From positions 1 to 64,000 of the forward strand of contig CAUYLG010076823.1 of the NCBI GenBank assembly GCA_963573385.1: a stretch of DNA of 64,000 bases. Reading direction: 5' to 3'. Origin of the DNA: Cacajao melanocephalus (taxonomy: Eukaryota > Chordata > Mammalia > Primates > Pitheciidae). Of the stretch, positions 1 to 10,619 are shown in pieces. The notes below the pieces were generated by a model. It did no database searches. It had not been told where the DNA came from and saw only the letters and a program-made list of their open reading frames with translations. A program made the position numbers and the translations under genes. Position 1 is the stretch's first letter; the number at the start of each line of letters is the position of its first letter.

Positions 1-1055
1 CACAGAAGTTTCTTATTATCCACCTTCTGAAGCCTGATTCTGTCAGTTCATCACACTCATTCTCTGTCAGGCCTTGTTCTCTTGCTGATGAGGAGCTGCG
101 ATCCCCTATAGGAGGAGAGGCATTCTGATTTCGGGTGTTCTCAGCCTTTTTACACTGGTTTCTTCCCATTTTCATGGATTTATCCACCTGTTGTCTTTGT
201 AATTGCCAACTTTCAGATTGGGTCTGAGTGGACGTCCGGCTTGTTGGTGATGAAGTTTTTTCTGTTTCTTAGTTTTCCTTCGGCGGATGCCCTTTCCCCA
301 CAGAACTTCCTGGGTTCAGCTGTGCTTACTGTGAAACTCTCAGTCCTCAGCGCTTCCAACTGCTGTTCTACTTGTGGGGATGGGACCAGCCAAGCCCGAC
401 TCAAAAGGCACCCAGTCCCGTATACTCCGCACCGAGAAGCGCCGTGCCGCGCCGAGGCGCTGGCAAAACAGCCGCACCGGCCAAAAGAGTCACGCTGGTG
501 ACCCGTGTGGCTCCTCCACTGGGTAGCTCCCAGTTTGTGGGCAACAGAAATTCGTCTGAAATTGCAGCATCCACTCGCTCTCTGCACTTTCACTGGGAGC
601 TACAATCCTGAGCTGTTGCTAATCTGCCATCTTGGATCTCTCTCCGCCCGGTGATGAAGTTTTTTCTGTTTCTTAGTTTTCCTTTGGCGGACGCCCCTTC
701 CCCACAGAGCTGGACCTTCCCGGTTCAGTTGTGCTTGCTGTGAAACTCTCAGTCCTCAGCATTTCCAATTGCTGTTCTCCTTGTGGGGATGGGACCAGCC
801 TAGCCCGACTCACAGGGCACCCTGTCCCGTATACTCCGCACCGAGAAGCGCCGCGCCGAGGCGCCAGCGAAACAGCCGCGGCGGCCAAAAAAGTTGCACT
901 GGCGACCCGTGTAGCTCCTCTGCTGGGAATCTCCCGGTCTGTGGGCAACAAAAATTCGTCTGAAAGTGCAGCGTCCACTCGCTCTCTGCACTTTCACGGG
1001 GAGCTACAATCCTGAGCTGTTGCTAATCCACCGTCTTAGATCTCTCTCTCAGATT
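1..1055 (-). mobile_element. L1 retrotransposon, 5' end, with tandemly duplicated 5'UTR unit
   Basis: Read on the minus strand, this begins with the primate L1 5'UTR signature (GATCTAAGACGGTGGATTAG, then 'CAACAGCTCAGGATTGTAGC') near 1050. It runs through a GC-rich untranslated region to an ORF1 start at 175/169. The 5'UTR block occurs twice in direct orientation with a period of 404 bp: about 650-1053 and 246-649. The window ends inside ORF1, so the rest of the element is unseen. The intact ORF1 start and the high similarity between the two units suggest a fairly young copy. The ORF1 start is not that of recent human L1PA elements as I remember them. Confidence 0.88.
2..175 (-). CDS. L1 ORF1 N-terminus, partial
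   Basis: The minus-strand frame has start codons at 175-173 and, in frame, 169-167 (MKMGRNQCKK...). It is open to the window edge for 58 codons and includes a TENECDELTESGFRRW segment typical of the region before the ORF1p coiled coil. ORF1p is the L1 RNA-binding chaperone. Whether the remainder is intact cannot be seen. Confidence 0.75.
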   Translation of the reverse strand, partial: MKMGRNQCKKAENTRNQNASPPIGDRSSSSAREQGLTENECDELTESGFRRWIIRNFC

Positions 1056-1439
1056 TTTTTTCTTAATCAAACCTAAAAGACACACTAGAAAAGCCCTTAG
1101 GAGGAGCTGGTAGGACCTGTGACGAGTGACAAGTGGTCTAGCTTTATGGCATCACCTAAGAGCTATTTTCCAATGTTGCCTCTCAGAAATCAAAGAGTTT
1201 AGGGAGAACATATTTCCAGGGTTACCAGAATTTAGATGAACTACTTTAAATTCTGCTCCCCAACCTGAATCATGGGCTGGCTCTTGCCAGTCAGGGATAG
1301 TCGCAGGAGGGAAAGCTAAGAATTGAATTGCAAAGCCCAGGTGAGCAAGAAAGTAAGAACAGACTCTTGGGAGCCTTGGTGCTGATCAGGCTGGGAGCCA
1401 TCCTCAAAAAGCAATAGTCAGATTACCCCACATTGGGTC

Positions 1440-2100
1440 TGCAAGCACACAGGAGTTGCTACTACCACAGAGGAGTGAAGCTGAGTTGGACTTGTTCTCC
1501 AGCTGTGCCTAGAGCATGGTGTGCAGCAGCAGCTCAGTGTTGTAGTGGAGCAAGCCTAGAAAGTCAACACCAAGACAAAAGTATGCCAAATTGCGGGGTC
1601 TTTATTGCCGGTAGCCACGGAGGACTCGCGTCTCTCCAATGCATGGCCCCGAAAGGAAGGTGTCAAGACCTTTTATACCCGTAAAACCACCTCGGGGGAA
1701 AGGGTGAGGAGCAGGGGTAGGGGTGAGGGGTTTTAGACATTCCGAGGGCCAGGGGATTCTGTCAGTCACCTCCTGGGCGGAGATGAGGGTGATGGGCTCT
1801 GGACATTCCAAGGGCCAGGGGACTTTGGACATTCCAATTCTTACTTAAGTGGTCATTAGTTTATACATTGTCTGGGTAGGGTGGAAATCACAGACCTTAA
1901 TTACTTATTACAAGTTTCAGGGGCCAAGATGGTGTGGGTTTGGACTGCGTGCCTGTCATATTAGGGGTTACAGAGAGCAGTTTCAACAGAAAGCTGAGGT
2001 GTGGTTGAGGTATGCAGTTTTATGGGGCTTTTACCATGTCACATCAGTAAATGTTGCGATAAATAGCAAGCAACCAATTCTAGCCCCTGTGTGGCATTCA
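1440..2100 (-). mobile_element. Probable solitary endogenous-retrovirus LTR, antisense
   Basis: On the minus strand there is a TATA-like box (TATAAAAG, complement of about 1670-1677). About 70 bp downstream is an AATAAA polyadenylation signal (complement of 1601-1606), the usual LTR spacing of promoter, short R and poly(A). Two direct repeats sharing GACATTCC-AGGGCCAGGGGA lie upstream (about 1736-1757 and 1802-1823). A MIR resumes at about 2085. I could not name the family or fix both ends, and no coding remnant accompanies it. Confidence 0.5.
1671..1677 (-). promoter_or_regulatory. TATA-like box of the antisense LTR
   Basis: The complement reads GGTATAAAAGG, placed about 65-75 bp before the AATAAA at 1606-1601 on the minus strand. 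Present-day activity is unknown. Confidence 0.4.
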
Positions 2101-2200
2101 CTGGGTTGCTTACCTCTCTGAGCCTCAGCTTTTTTTTTTTTTTTCTATAAAGTGGAAATAAGACCTAGCTTGTAGGGTCATTTCATATTTTTGGTTAGCC
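2085..2200 (+). repeat. MIR fragment
   Basis: Matches the MIR core phrase 'TTGCTTACCTCTCTGAGCCT' followed, after a T-run, by CTATAAAGTGGAAATAA. The sequence upstream appears to be displaced by the LTR. Confidence 0.55.
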
Positions 2201-2580
2201 TTCAGTGCTTCAGTGGGTAGCTAGTGGATCTCAGCAATGAGAAAATATGTCTTTTTTCCTAGGGGACTCAATACAGTTGTTTTAAAAATTTGAAATGCAA
2301 AAACACAAACAAAAAAAAAGTGGTTGCTCACCACTGGTTTGAATCATTTAAAAGACTGTAAGACTAAAAGGCTTTACTAGACAAAGCTGATTGCTTTTCT
2401 AACATCATTATCCACTAGTGCTATCACCTCAAGCCATTCACAACTGCAAACAAATGGCTTGCGTGCTTGGGTGGAGTCCAAACAAACACTGGTCCTTACA
2501 GAGACCTCTCTGCATCCCGGATTTTCCTTTCCACATTTTATTGCCATTGGGTATGGTGAGGGAACATTCATTTGGAGAAA

Positions 2581-2784
2581 TAGTTCTCAGCCCTGGAGAC
2601 ACAATAGGATTATCTGGGTAAGAATTAGAATTACTTGGAAGTCCTTAAAAACAAAAACTGGTACCTGGAACCCACCTCCTAGAATTTCTGATTTGATGGG
2701 TCTGAACTGAGGCCCAGGCATCAGTACTTTTTCAAAGCTCCCCAGGAGACCTTGACATGCATGCAGGGTTGAGACTACTGAGTA
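2581..2784 (+). mobile_element. MER5A-type hAT DNA transposon remnant
   Basis: Begins TAGTTCTCAGCCCTGG and ends CAGGGTTGAGACTACTG, an imperfect terminal inverted repeat typical of MER5A. The interior has the GGCCCAGGCATCAGTA phrase of this non-autonomous Charlie-group element. Confidence 0.8.
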
Positions 2785-3129
2785 AGAAGGTGGAAGCTGG
2801 GCTGCGGCAATGTTCTGACTGTACATAAGGACACTGGTATCACCTCATAATCTTGACTGCCGGCAAAAACCCCCAGAGCCATTCTGAGTACAACTCACTG
2901 AGCAAAGACCACCGTGGGTTCTAAGAGGGGCACTCCTCCAGCAGAGCAGGCCCTTCAGCACAAACCCTCAGGCTTTCTAAACCCAGGCTTGGTCTCTCAG
3001 CAAGCCCAAAGGCAGCAAGCTCATGACAAGAGACTATTCTGGAAGAAATCAGCAGGCTCTGATTTTTACAATAAGATATCCCCAGCACAGAGTAGTCATA
3101 GGTTGAACTCTTAGCCAGGGTTATATCCG

Positions 3130-3450
3130 ACGGAAAGCGATAGAAAACCCAAAATAACATTGGCTTAAAAAGATAGAAAAGTCTTCTTCTCTCACATAAA
3201 CACAGGCAGTCCAGGGTGGGTATGGTGGCTTCACAGTCAGGAAGCCAGGTTTCTAATTTTTTGCTTATGACAGCCCAAGATGAAAGCTTACATTTCAGAC
3301 ATCACGTTCACATTCCAGCCAGCAGGGAAGAGAAAAAGAAGGGAAGAGATGCCACACCCATTTTGTGGGCACTTCCCTGAAAGCACACACAACCCTTCCT
3401 TTATATCCCATTGGCCAGCATTTAGTCAAACGGCTGTGTCTACCTTCAAG
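3130..3450. repeat. Old interspersed repeat, family not named
   Basis: Carries phrases seen in a common mammalian repeat (CTCTCTCACAT, CATCACGTTCACATTCCAGC, CCCATTGGCCAGCATTTAGTC). I recognise the pattern but cannot assign the family with confidence. Confidence 0.4.
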
Positions 3451-4274
3451 GGAGATTGGCAAATATCGTTTTTATGCTGAAATGTCATATGCTCAGTGAA
3501 AAGCTGGGGATTCCTTTGCTCTGAGAAGGAAGGGATACATATTTGAAAATGGCCAACAGTCTGTGCTTCAGGGGGCTCGCCCTCCCCCTTCATGCCCCTG
3601 GATCGTAACCATTCAGTTACATGTAAACAATGTGTTTGATTGGGGTTCCTCTGAAAACCACTGACATGGGGCCATTTTTCTTGTATCCCAAATTTCAGTG
3701 GCTCTGGCTCCCACTGCCCTAAGAAAACATCAATCCTGCAAGAAAAGTATTCCAGGGGGGTTCTTAAGAAAACCAGACACTAAATCTGATGCCAATTCAG
3801 TGTGGTAGAGTGCCTTCACTTAGAGAAAGGATTGTCTTTTCTGCAAATTAATTTCTCCAGATTTATACCCATGGCAGGAGCTCTCTCTTGTTCATTCTGG
3901 AAGCAACACAGATGATTTTCCCTGGATCGTAAATATGCTGAACACTCTATTATACTAACCTTTTAAACCAGTTGTCTTGGATGGGGCTGCAAATCATAGT
4001 TCAGGAGCCACTTTCTAAGATTTAAAGGCCCCAGAAATTCCTGGATGCTCTAGTTAAATACCTGGGATTAAGAGTGGAGAGGGTAGATCTTGCTACAAAA
4101 TTCACTTTAAAGTGAAAAAACAAAATCCTTTGGACCAATTCCTGGTTTTTTCTTTTTCTGCTTTTTTTTTTCTTTTTCCTGTACTCTGCCAAACTAAGGT
4201 AAGAATTAGCAGTCAGACAAACTGCCTTCCCATATTGGATCTACTTTTCATTCCTTCCTTCTTTCCTTCCCCAG

Positions 4275-4454
4275 TGTTCCAGAACGTGTGGTGGAGGTGT
4301 TCAGAAACGTGAGGTTCTTTGCAAGCAGCGCATGGCTGATGGCAGCTTCCTGGAGCTTCCTGAGACCTTCTGTTCAGCTTCAAAACCGGCATCCCAGCAA
4401 GCATGCAAGAAAGATGACTGTCCCAGCGAGTGGCTTCTCTTGGACTGGACAGAG
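4275..4454 (+). CDS. ADAMTSL1: ADAMTSL1 internal exon: thrombospondin type-1 repeat
   Basis: This 180-nt exon encodes 60 residues and is phase 0 at both ends. It opens at the TSR core motif CSRTCGGG, and six cysteines spaced as in TSR modules end in KKDDC. It then reads CPSEWLLLDWTE, the tryptophan strand that starts the next TSR, whose first cysteine is in the next exon. Cutting TSRs just before the CSxxCG motif is usual in ADAMTS-family genes. The acceptor follows a pyrimidine tract (TTCCTTCCCCAG, ends 4274) and the donor is GTATAT at 4455. TSRs of this family are often O-fucosylated and C-mannosylated. The start of this TSR is in an upstream exon outside the window. Confidence 0.93.
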
Positions 4455-6124
4455 GTATATATGTTCCTCAGGAGAGAATAAAAGTCATCCAAGTAGGAAA
4501 AGAAGGCACCGCAAACATATACATAGAAAAGGCAAGAAGAAAACAAAACAATCCTCCTAACATTATGGAGCAGTATTTTTGTAACCATATACACCATAGC
4601 GTATAACTAGCTTTTAACAACGCTGCAGGGGCCCGAGTTACGTAGCCAGCCCTTACCCAGCAATCGGAAGCTTGGAATTGTAAATGGGCTCCTTGTGGAA
4701 CAAAACCAGACCTCATTGGTGCTGTTTTGGCCCAGAATTGTTTTCCACACACTGGATTCTTCCCCTGCTATCTCCACACCACCCCTCCTCCTGACCTCCC
4801 TGCACCTCCTTCTCCCAGATGTTTCTAGTCTCTATTCAGGAAGGGCAAAGCCTCTCTAGCACTCCTCTTCCAAGTTACTGGACAATAAAGGACATGATTT
4901 ATTAGCAAAAGAAGGCGAAGGAAATCCTGCCTGTTTACTGTTAGTTTCCTGGCTCTAAAAATCTTCAACAACTTCCCAGCAAGAGAATTTGATTTCCCTT
5001 GCTGCCCTGCACTTTGGAAAGTGATTGCTTCAGCATTCACCATTCCTGACTTTATCTCCTAAGTTAGAGACATACCTCTAACTAACCTATCTTTCTAAAT
5101 CATGCCTCTTCTAATTCGAGTGTATGCTGATTCATTTACACCTAGCTTCAAGTCATTTGTTTTCAGCCACGACCACTTCCTTGAGTTGCCTTTGATTCTC
5201 CATCTCCATAGGCCTGTGTGTCTTCCATGGAGGAATCCCCCCAAAATTGTTGCCTCACAAGCAGATTTAGCCAAGAACAGAATCGCTAGACCTGAAGTGA
5301 AAATTTCTGTAAAGCCAGATTCAAGACTTTCGTTTTTCTAGCATATAAGCATTCAAATGCACCTTCCTAACCCCACTGCCTTTTTTGGTGTAGTATACAA
5401 CTCACAGGAGGGAGCTGCTGCTATACCTCACAGAGATATTTGCTTACAGGGGGCAAAGCTGCCTGTGAAAATTAAGATCCAGCTCTCTCAACATAGGTTC
5501 TTAGAATTCTTGCCCATATCTTATCAACCCGCATAGAAGTCTATGAGATGGTGCCTGCTAAGTGCATTGCAATTAAGAGTTAACTTAAGTTACCGCAGGA
5601 GGTTTTATAATTTGGCAGTAAAATTGCTTCCTGTGGTATCTCACCCCAAATGTCTCAGAACATTTGGGGAATTATTTTCTCATGTTTTGGAAAGAAATTT
5701 GATTTCAGCAAGATAAAAGATTAAAAGTGTATAAAATGAGCATGTGTGTGCACGTGCACGTTAGTGACAATTTTTCCACGGGAACGATGATTTGGGGTAT
5801 GGCATTTGAAGAACACAGATGTATTTGCCAAGTAGCTCTAGATGAAAACATTCTCCCAGTGCTGTATTATAAAAGGAATTGCTCCCCTAAGTCTATCAAG
5901 TGATGGTCCAGCATGAGTGGGCTGCTGAGGAAAGGACTTGTGTGTATTATAATTGTCTTCCTGTGTTCCTGGAGTTTGTGGCCTTTGAAGTATATGAGAC
6001 ACAAAGGATTCAGAAAAAGTTCTTTTCTGCCTGCAGATTTGAGAGAGACCCTTGAGATTTTGGACTAAGGAAAAGGCCCACTGGTCCCATTAAGTACAGG
6101 AGGCCTTCAGAACAGCACTAGTAC

Positions 6125-6335
6125 AATGTGTTGTTAAGAGTTCGGACTCCTCAAAGACAGGCAAACCTAGGTTCAAATCTGACTCTGCCACTTACTGGCT
6201 ATATAACTTTGGGCTAATTATTTAACCTTTTTGGTCTTAGATTGCTTAGCTGTATAATGGAGGCATAATAGCATCCATCATGTTGGGAGGCAGAAATTAA
6301 ATTTAATATATACTGCGTGTAAAATACTTTGTGCC
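6125..6335 (+). repeat. MIR element
   Basis: Follows the MIR consensus: AGGTTCAAATCTGACTCTGCC, then CACTTACTGGCTAT, TAATTATTTAACCTTT and GTATAATGGAGGCATAATAG. MIR is an old tRNA-derived SINE. Confidence 0.8.
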
Positions 6336-7235
6336 TACTAAAAGTTAACCCTGTGATTCTCTTCCATTTGGGCTCACTTGTCATGAGAAGGAAAGGAAAT
6401 AAAAGGAAGCACTCACCATGGCTGGCTGGGCCTGAGGCCACAGCTTAGGTCTCCCACAGGCTCTCCTGGTCTTCCTCGAGAGAAAGTTATATTTTAGGAA
6501 CTGGGAGGAGTTAGCCCTTATCCAAGGAATGTTACTAGGTTCTGAGCTATCTGGATTAGCGAACGGAAATTCCAAACATTTGGGGAGGGGCTGGGCATGG
6601 TGGGAAGTAATGCCTGAATCGCTGGGATGAAACTCACACTGATGCCCTATTGAAATGCTCCTGGAGATGTTCACAAAGGCTCTGCATCGGCCCTGTCATC
6701 CTCATGACCATTCCCCTGGCCCTCTGGCTGAGATGAGCTGTGCATTCCACATCTCCCATGAGACTGCCCTTGGAGAAGGGAAGACCTAGATGATCTACGG
6801 GTGTTTTTCATCCTCAACTATCTGGGCTCAATCTCATGGTTACTGCACAGAATCCCATAGAGATGGAATTAAACCAAAGTTGTAGAATTTCAAATAAAAT
6901 TACTTACAGATTCTATTTTTGAAGTACGACCTCTCAAAAGGCCATACTTCTTTTCCTTAAAAGAAATCCTCAATCTCCTAAAAGACTTGGATATTAAATA
7001 TTTTTAAATCCTATTTTATGGAAGTTGCTCCTTCTCCTGCCAAAAAATTCTTTAAAATAGTCAATTTTAGAGCTAGAAAGAGCTTGAAAGATCCTGTAGC
7101 CTAATTACTTTGTTAAAAAATTGAAACCACAGAACCCGTTATCAAGTGAAATGTTACTGTGAAGTCAAAAATCTTAAACATAAAATTAGAGCTGTTTTGG
7201 TTTAAATGTGAGTAGTGATCTCAGTTATCCAACAG

Positions 7236-7445
7236 TTAGGTCTCCTCATTACCTGAGAAGCCCCTGAATTACTTTCTCAACATAGTTACGGAATACAGTT
7301 TTAAAATCCCTGCTCTAGCTTAACTTCCTTATTCCAGAGATAGGGAACTTGAAGCTAGAGAAAGAGCTAGACTTGACAAAAGTCATAACCCAATCTTCTG
7401 ACCTGAAACTCTGGTTTTATGTTTCTACTTTGCAGCCTCAAAACA
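7236..7445 (+). repeat. Arm A of a roughly 200-bp inverted duplication
   Basis: About 90% identical by eye to the reverse complement of 8559-8757. The longest shared stretch includes GCTCTAGCTTAACTTCCTTA and 'AGCTAGAGAAAGAGCTAGAC'. The arms are about 1.1 kb apart with an L2 and part of an L1 between them. The arm's own sequence is faintly MIR-like. Confidence 0.88.
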
Positions 7446-7704
7446 ACTATGCTTTTGAAAATTTTCAGGCTTCTTACGTCCATCCCATCTGATCCTTGGA
7501 TTTGGCACTGTCATTTGCAATAAAATAAGGAGTATGTGGAATCTGGAACCCATAATTGTCAGACTATAAAAGCAATGGGTTTGATTCTCATCTCCATCTT
7601 TTGCATCTTAAATTTCTTTCAGGGTGGCATCACACAGAATAATGTCACTTCAGCATGTTAGGATATAACATTTGAAAATATAAGATCTTTTTTTTTTCTT
7701 ACTG

Positions 7705-8225
7705 TCACTTTTCAAGTTAACGTGACGCACTTCCACAACCCTCGTTCAGGCCTTTATCATCGCAAGCCTGGAGATGACAGCCTCCTTCCCTGACGCCCTG
7801 CCTCCCATCCATCTCTTGCTTGCATCCCTTCCATATACTGTTGCCAGATTAACCTTCTCCAAACACCTCTTTCATCATGTCACCCCCTTCTTCAGTGGCT
7901 TTCCACTGCCTTATGGACCAGTTACAAACCTCTTGTCTGAAAACTAAAGGTCTTCAAAGTCTGGCTCCAAGTTAACCCTCAATCTCCTGACACTTCCACC
8001 TTGAGGCCTCTGTTCTGTCAAACTGCTCTGTCCCATGCCTTCCTTGGGGCTCCTACACTCAACTTTTCTATCTTTTTTCCGGATATTTCCCTGTCTGCCA
8101 TGTGATCCCTGTTTCTCTACACCAACCATCTTCAAGACCTTGGTGAGGAAATCCCTAGTGTACTATAAGCATGCAATTATTGTTAGCATTACCTTTATAC
8201 TGCTTTGTCTTCTAATTGTATATTT
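7705..8225 (+). repeat. L2 LINE fragment, sense
   Basis: Shows L2 3'-region phrases in order: CCAGATTAACCTTCTCCAA, TTCAGTGGCTTTCCACTGCC, AGTCTGGCTCCAAG, 'CTGTCAAACTGCTCTGTCCC' and a TCCTTGGGGCTCC-type tract. It is heavily diverged. Confidence 0.7.
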
Positions 8226-8254
8226 TTACTAAATTCTGCAATTACAATTCTATA

Positions 8255-8960
8255 AACAGCTTTATTGAGGTCTGATTTATAGATTATAAAATTTAACTTA
8301 TGTTTTTAAGGTTTATGCATGTTGTAGCACATAAAAGAACTATAGTCCTTTTAATGGCTGAATAATATTCCACTGGATAGATATGGCATGTTTTGTTTAA
8401 TCATCAATTGATAGCCATTGAGTGATTTTCACTTTTGGCAATTATGAGTCATACTGCTGTGAATGTGTGCATACAAGTCTTTGTGTGGATGTATGTTTTT
8501 GTCTCTCCTGGGTAGATACCCAGGAGTAAAATTGCAGTTGCGTTGGTAGGTGTTTTAAGGCTGCTAACTAGAAACATAAAAACAGTTTCAGGTCAGAAGA
8601 TTGAGTTATGACTTTGGTCAAGTCTAGCTCTTTCTCTAGCTTCGATTTCTATATCTCTGGAATAAGGAAGTTAAGCTAGAGCACGGATTTCAAAACTGTG
8701 TTCCATAACTATGTTAAGGAAGTGATTCAGGGGCTTCTCGGGTGATGAAGAGACCCAGTCGTCTCATGGTAAATTTACGTTTAACTTTGTAAGAAACTAC
8801 CAATCTGTTTTCTAAGGTGGCCGTATCATTTTACTTTCCCACCAGTAATGAGTGAAACTTCCAGTTTTCCATATCCTCACCAACACTTGCTATTGTCTTT
8901 TTTTTATTATGGCTGTTCCAGTGGATGTGAAGTGGTATCTCATGGTGGTTTTGACTTAGA
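8255..8960 (-). mobile_element. Old L1 (L1M-type) fragment, antisense, interrupted by arm B
   Basis: Antisense L1 3'-end phrases occur in order: AGCTTTATTGAGGT, AATAATATTCCACTGGATAG, CTCCTGGGTAGATACCCAGG, then after a roughly 200-bp gap 'TTAACTTTGTAAGAAACTAC', TTTCCCACCAGTAATG and GAAGTGGTATCTCATGG. The gap at 8559-8757 is not L1 and is the inverted copy of 7236-7445. Confidence 0.82.
8559..8757 (-). repeat. Arm B of the inverted duplication, inserted in L1
   Basis: The reverse complement aligns with 7236-7445 at about 90% with only short indels. It sits between adjacent L1 positions (GGTAGGTGTTTTAAG and GGTAAATTTACGTTTAAC), so it arrived after the L1 did. No poly(A) tail or clear target-site duplication is visible. 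Confidence 0.85.
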
Positions 8961-8994
8961 TTTCCCAGAGGGACTGTTTCATTTTAACATTGGA

Positions 8995-9120
8995 ATTTTC
9001 CCCTCATTTGAATGACAGCTTACTGGGGTTAGAAACTCTCTTGTACATCTTTTCTTCATAACATCCAGCACACTACCTTAAACAAAGTGGATTCATAACA
9101 GTTATCTAATGCTTGACACA
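8995..9120 (+). repeat. L2 3' end
   Basis: TTAGAAACTCTCTTGTACAT, CATCCAGCACACTACC and AATGCTTGACA resemble the L2 3' terminus. It is short and diverged. Confidence 0.5.
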
Positions 9121-9164
9121 AAAATCTTGTCATTTATTTGTGAAGGAAGGAAAAGGAATTAATA

Positions 9165-9345
9165 ACAATTGTCATTTCTGTGTATGGCATTTAAACTATA
9201 TTATCTCACTTAATTCCCAGCCTTGCAAACTAAGCATAAATGAGAACAGACTCAGAGAATTTGAGTAACTTGCCAACTAGTGAAATACTGAGTTGGAATT
9301 TAAACACTCTGCAACTCTGTAACTCTGAAGCCCAGGCTATGTAAG
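9165..9345 (-). repeat. MIR element, antisense
   Basis: ATTATCTCACTTAATTC, GAGAACAGACTCAGAGAATT and 'GAGTAACTTGCCAACTAGTG' follow the reverse MIR consensus. Confidence 0.75.
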
Positions 9346-9578
9346 TAAAATAGATAAAATGTCTTCAGGAAACCCCAGAGTAGAAAATCTTAGAGTGCAG
9401 TATGTCTACAAGAGGGGTGTGTCTTCCACATCATTACCTCATACTTGGTATTTCTACCTCAGTGGCTATTGCTTTTCCAAGCAACTTTTCTCATATTTTG
9501 ATGAGTTTGAGAGTCTACTTTAAAACTAGCTTCTAGTTTCCCGAATTTATGTGCATTTGGCCTTTTTTTCTCTGCCAG

Positions 9579-9732
9579 TGTTCCACAAGCTGTGGGGAAG
9601 GCACTCAGACTCGAAGTGCTATTTGCCGAAAGGTGCTGAAAACCGGGATCTCAACTGTTGTCAATTCCACCCTGTGCCCGCCCCTGCCTTTCTCTTCCTC
9701 CATCAGGCCCTGTATGCTGGCAACCTGTGCAA
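9579..9732 (+). CDS. ADAMTSL1: ADAMTSL1 internal exon: thrombospondin type-1 repeat
   Basis: This 154-nt exon enters in phase 0 and leaves with one base of a split codon. It starts at CSTSCGEGTQTRSAIC and completes the TSR whose WTE strand lies at the end of the previous exon. The remaining TSR cysteines follow (TLC, RPC, ATC). An Asn-Ser-Thr sequon precedes TLCPP and is a likely N-glycosylation site. The acceptor is TCTGCCAG (ends 9578) and the donor is a strong GTAAGT at 9733. The leftover A joins GG of the next exon to make Arg (CA|R-PGRPS). This is the last TSR before the Ig-like region. Confidence 0.93.
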
Positions 9733-10619
9733 GTAAGTCTATCAGGGCTCTGGGGATGGGGAGATGAAACCCAAACAGCAGCAGGTATAGCCACCACCAC
9801 GCTGTGGCCTTCCCTAAACCCAAGACCTGGGGGAAACAGTGGGACAGTAGAACCCCTTGGAGGGCTGCAGGCAGGAGAGCTCAGCTGGAGACGGAAAAGG
9901 AATCTTAATTACCCGTGGCCAGGATGAATTCTCTTCTCCCCTGGAAAAAGTTTGCAGGGGGTAGAGCAAAGTTCACTCACTGGCATAGAGAGATCTGGAA
10001 GCTGGAGGCAGCATAGTACTAATGATGTCTAATGTTAGCCACTCTGGGGTTTTAAACGACTCTAAACAGGTTTGTTCTGTTTAACATTAATCCCTAGAGC
10101 CGCAACACTTCTGGGCTTTCCTCACCAGGTCCTTTAGGGCTCTGGTGCCTTGCAGGACCCAAAAGGTAAACATTTAAAGGAGGACATTCTCCTCTCTGTC
10201 CTCTGCCTCTTTTTATGGTGCGAATTTATTGTTTGAAAATTCTTTTAACGAGAGGAAGTGCCTTTCCCCTGGGATCCCCCTCCATTTAGAACTCTGCATC
10301 TCAGCTTCTAGTGGCAGCAAGGCCCAGCAGGGAGACGCTGGGTTGCCCACTGCATCTCATTAGTTCTGATTGCGATGGCAGCTTGATGGTCCACAGCTGG
10401 GCGCGAGGTCCTCCTGAAAAACACAGGCAGTAAAGGATGGCCTGGCCAAAATAAACCCTGAAGAACGCCTTCTCTCCCGTCCCTCCGATGCCTCCATCTC
10501 TCTTTCTCTTGTCCACTCTGGCCCTTTCCTTTGCCCTTCTTTCCTGGCCGCATCTCACTCTGGGTTTTCTCTGTCTCCCCGCATCTTTCTCTGTCCCTTC
10601 GGCTTCACTCTCCTTCCAG
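9733..10619 (+). other. ADAMTSL1: Intron of 0.9 kb, no repeat recognised
   Basis: This is the shortest intron in the window. It is of moderate GC content and becomes pyrimidine-rich from about 10480 towards the acceptor at 10619. No interspersed repeat or other gene was seen. Confidence 0.75.

Larger units (their letters stand above)
1..4274 (+). other. ADAMTSL1: Intron (3' part) upstream of the first visible exon
   Basis: Contains the L1 5' end (1-1055), a probable LTR (about 1440-2100), MIR remnants around 2085-2200, a MER5A-type element (2581-2784) and an unnamed old repeat (3130-3450). Nothing recognisable was seen at 1056-1430, 2205-2580, 2785-3130 or 3450-4240. A T/C-rich run at 4135-4270 leads into the acceptor. 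Confidence 0.8.
4455..9578 (+). other. ADAMTSL1: Intron of 5.1 kb
   Basis: The left half (4455-6120) and 6340-7225 show no repeat or gene I can name. A MIR lies at 6125-6335. From 7236 it holds one arm of an inverted duplication, an L2 (7705-8225), an antisense L1 fragment (8255-8960) containing the second arm, an L2 3' end (about 8995-9120) and an antisense MIR (9165-9345). Confidence 0.75.

Noticed and set aside
213..1015. Paired frames on both strands in the first kilobase
   Set aside because: They lie in the duplicated L1 5'UTR units, which explains the near-repeated protein strings.
6125..6335. tRNA-like phrase (GGTTCAAATCTGACTC)
   Set aside because: Part of a MIR SINE, which derives from a tRNA. 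No cloverleaf or A box in proper spacing was seen.
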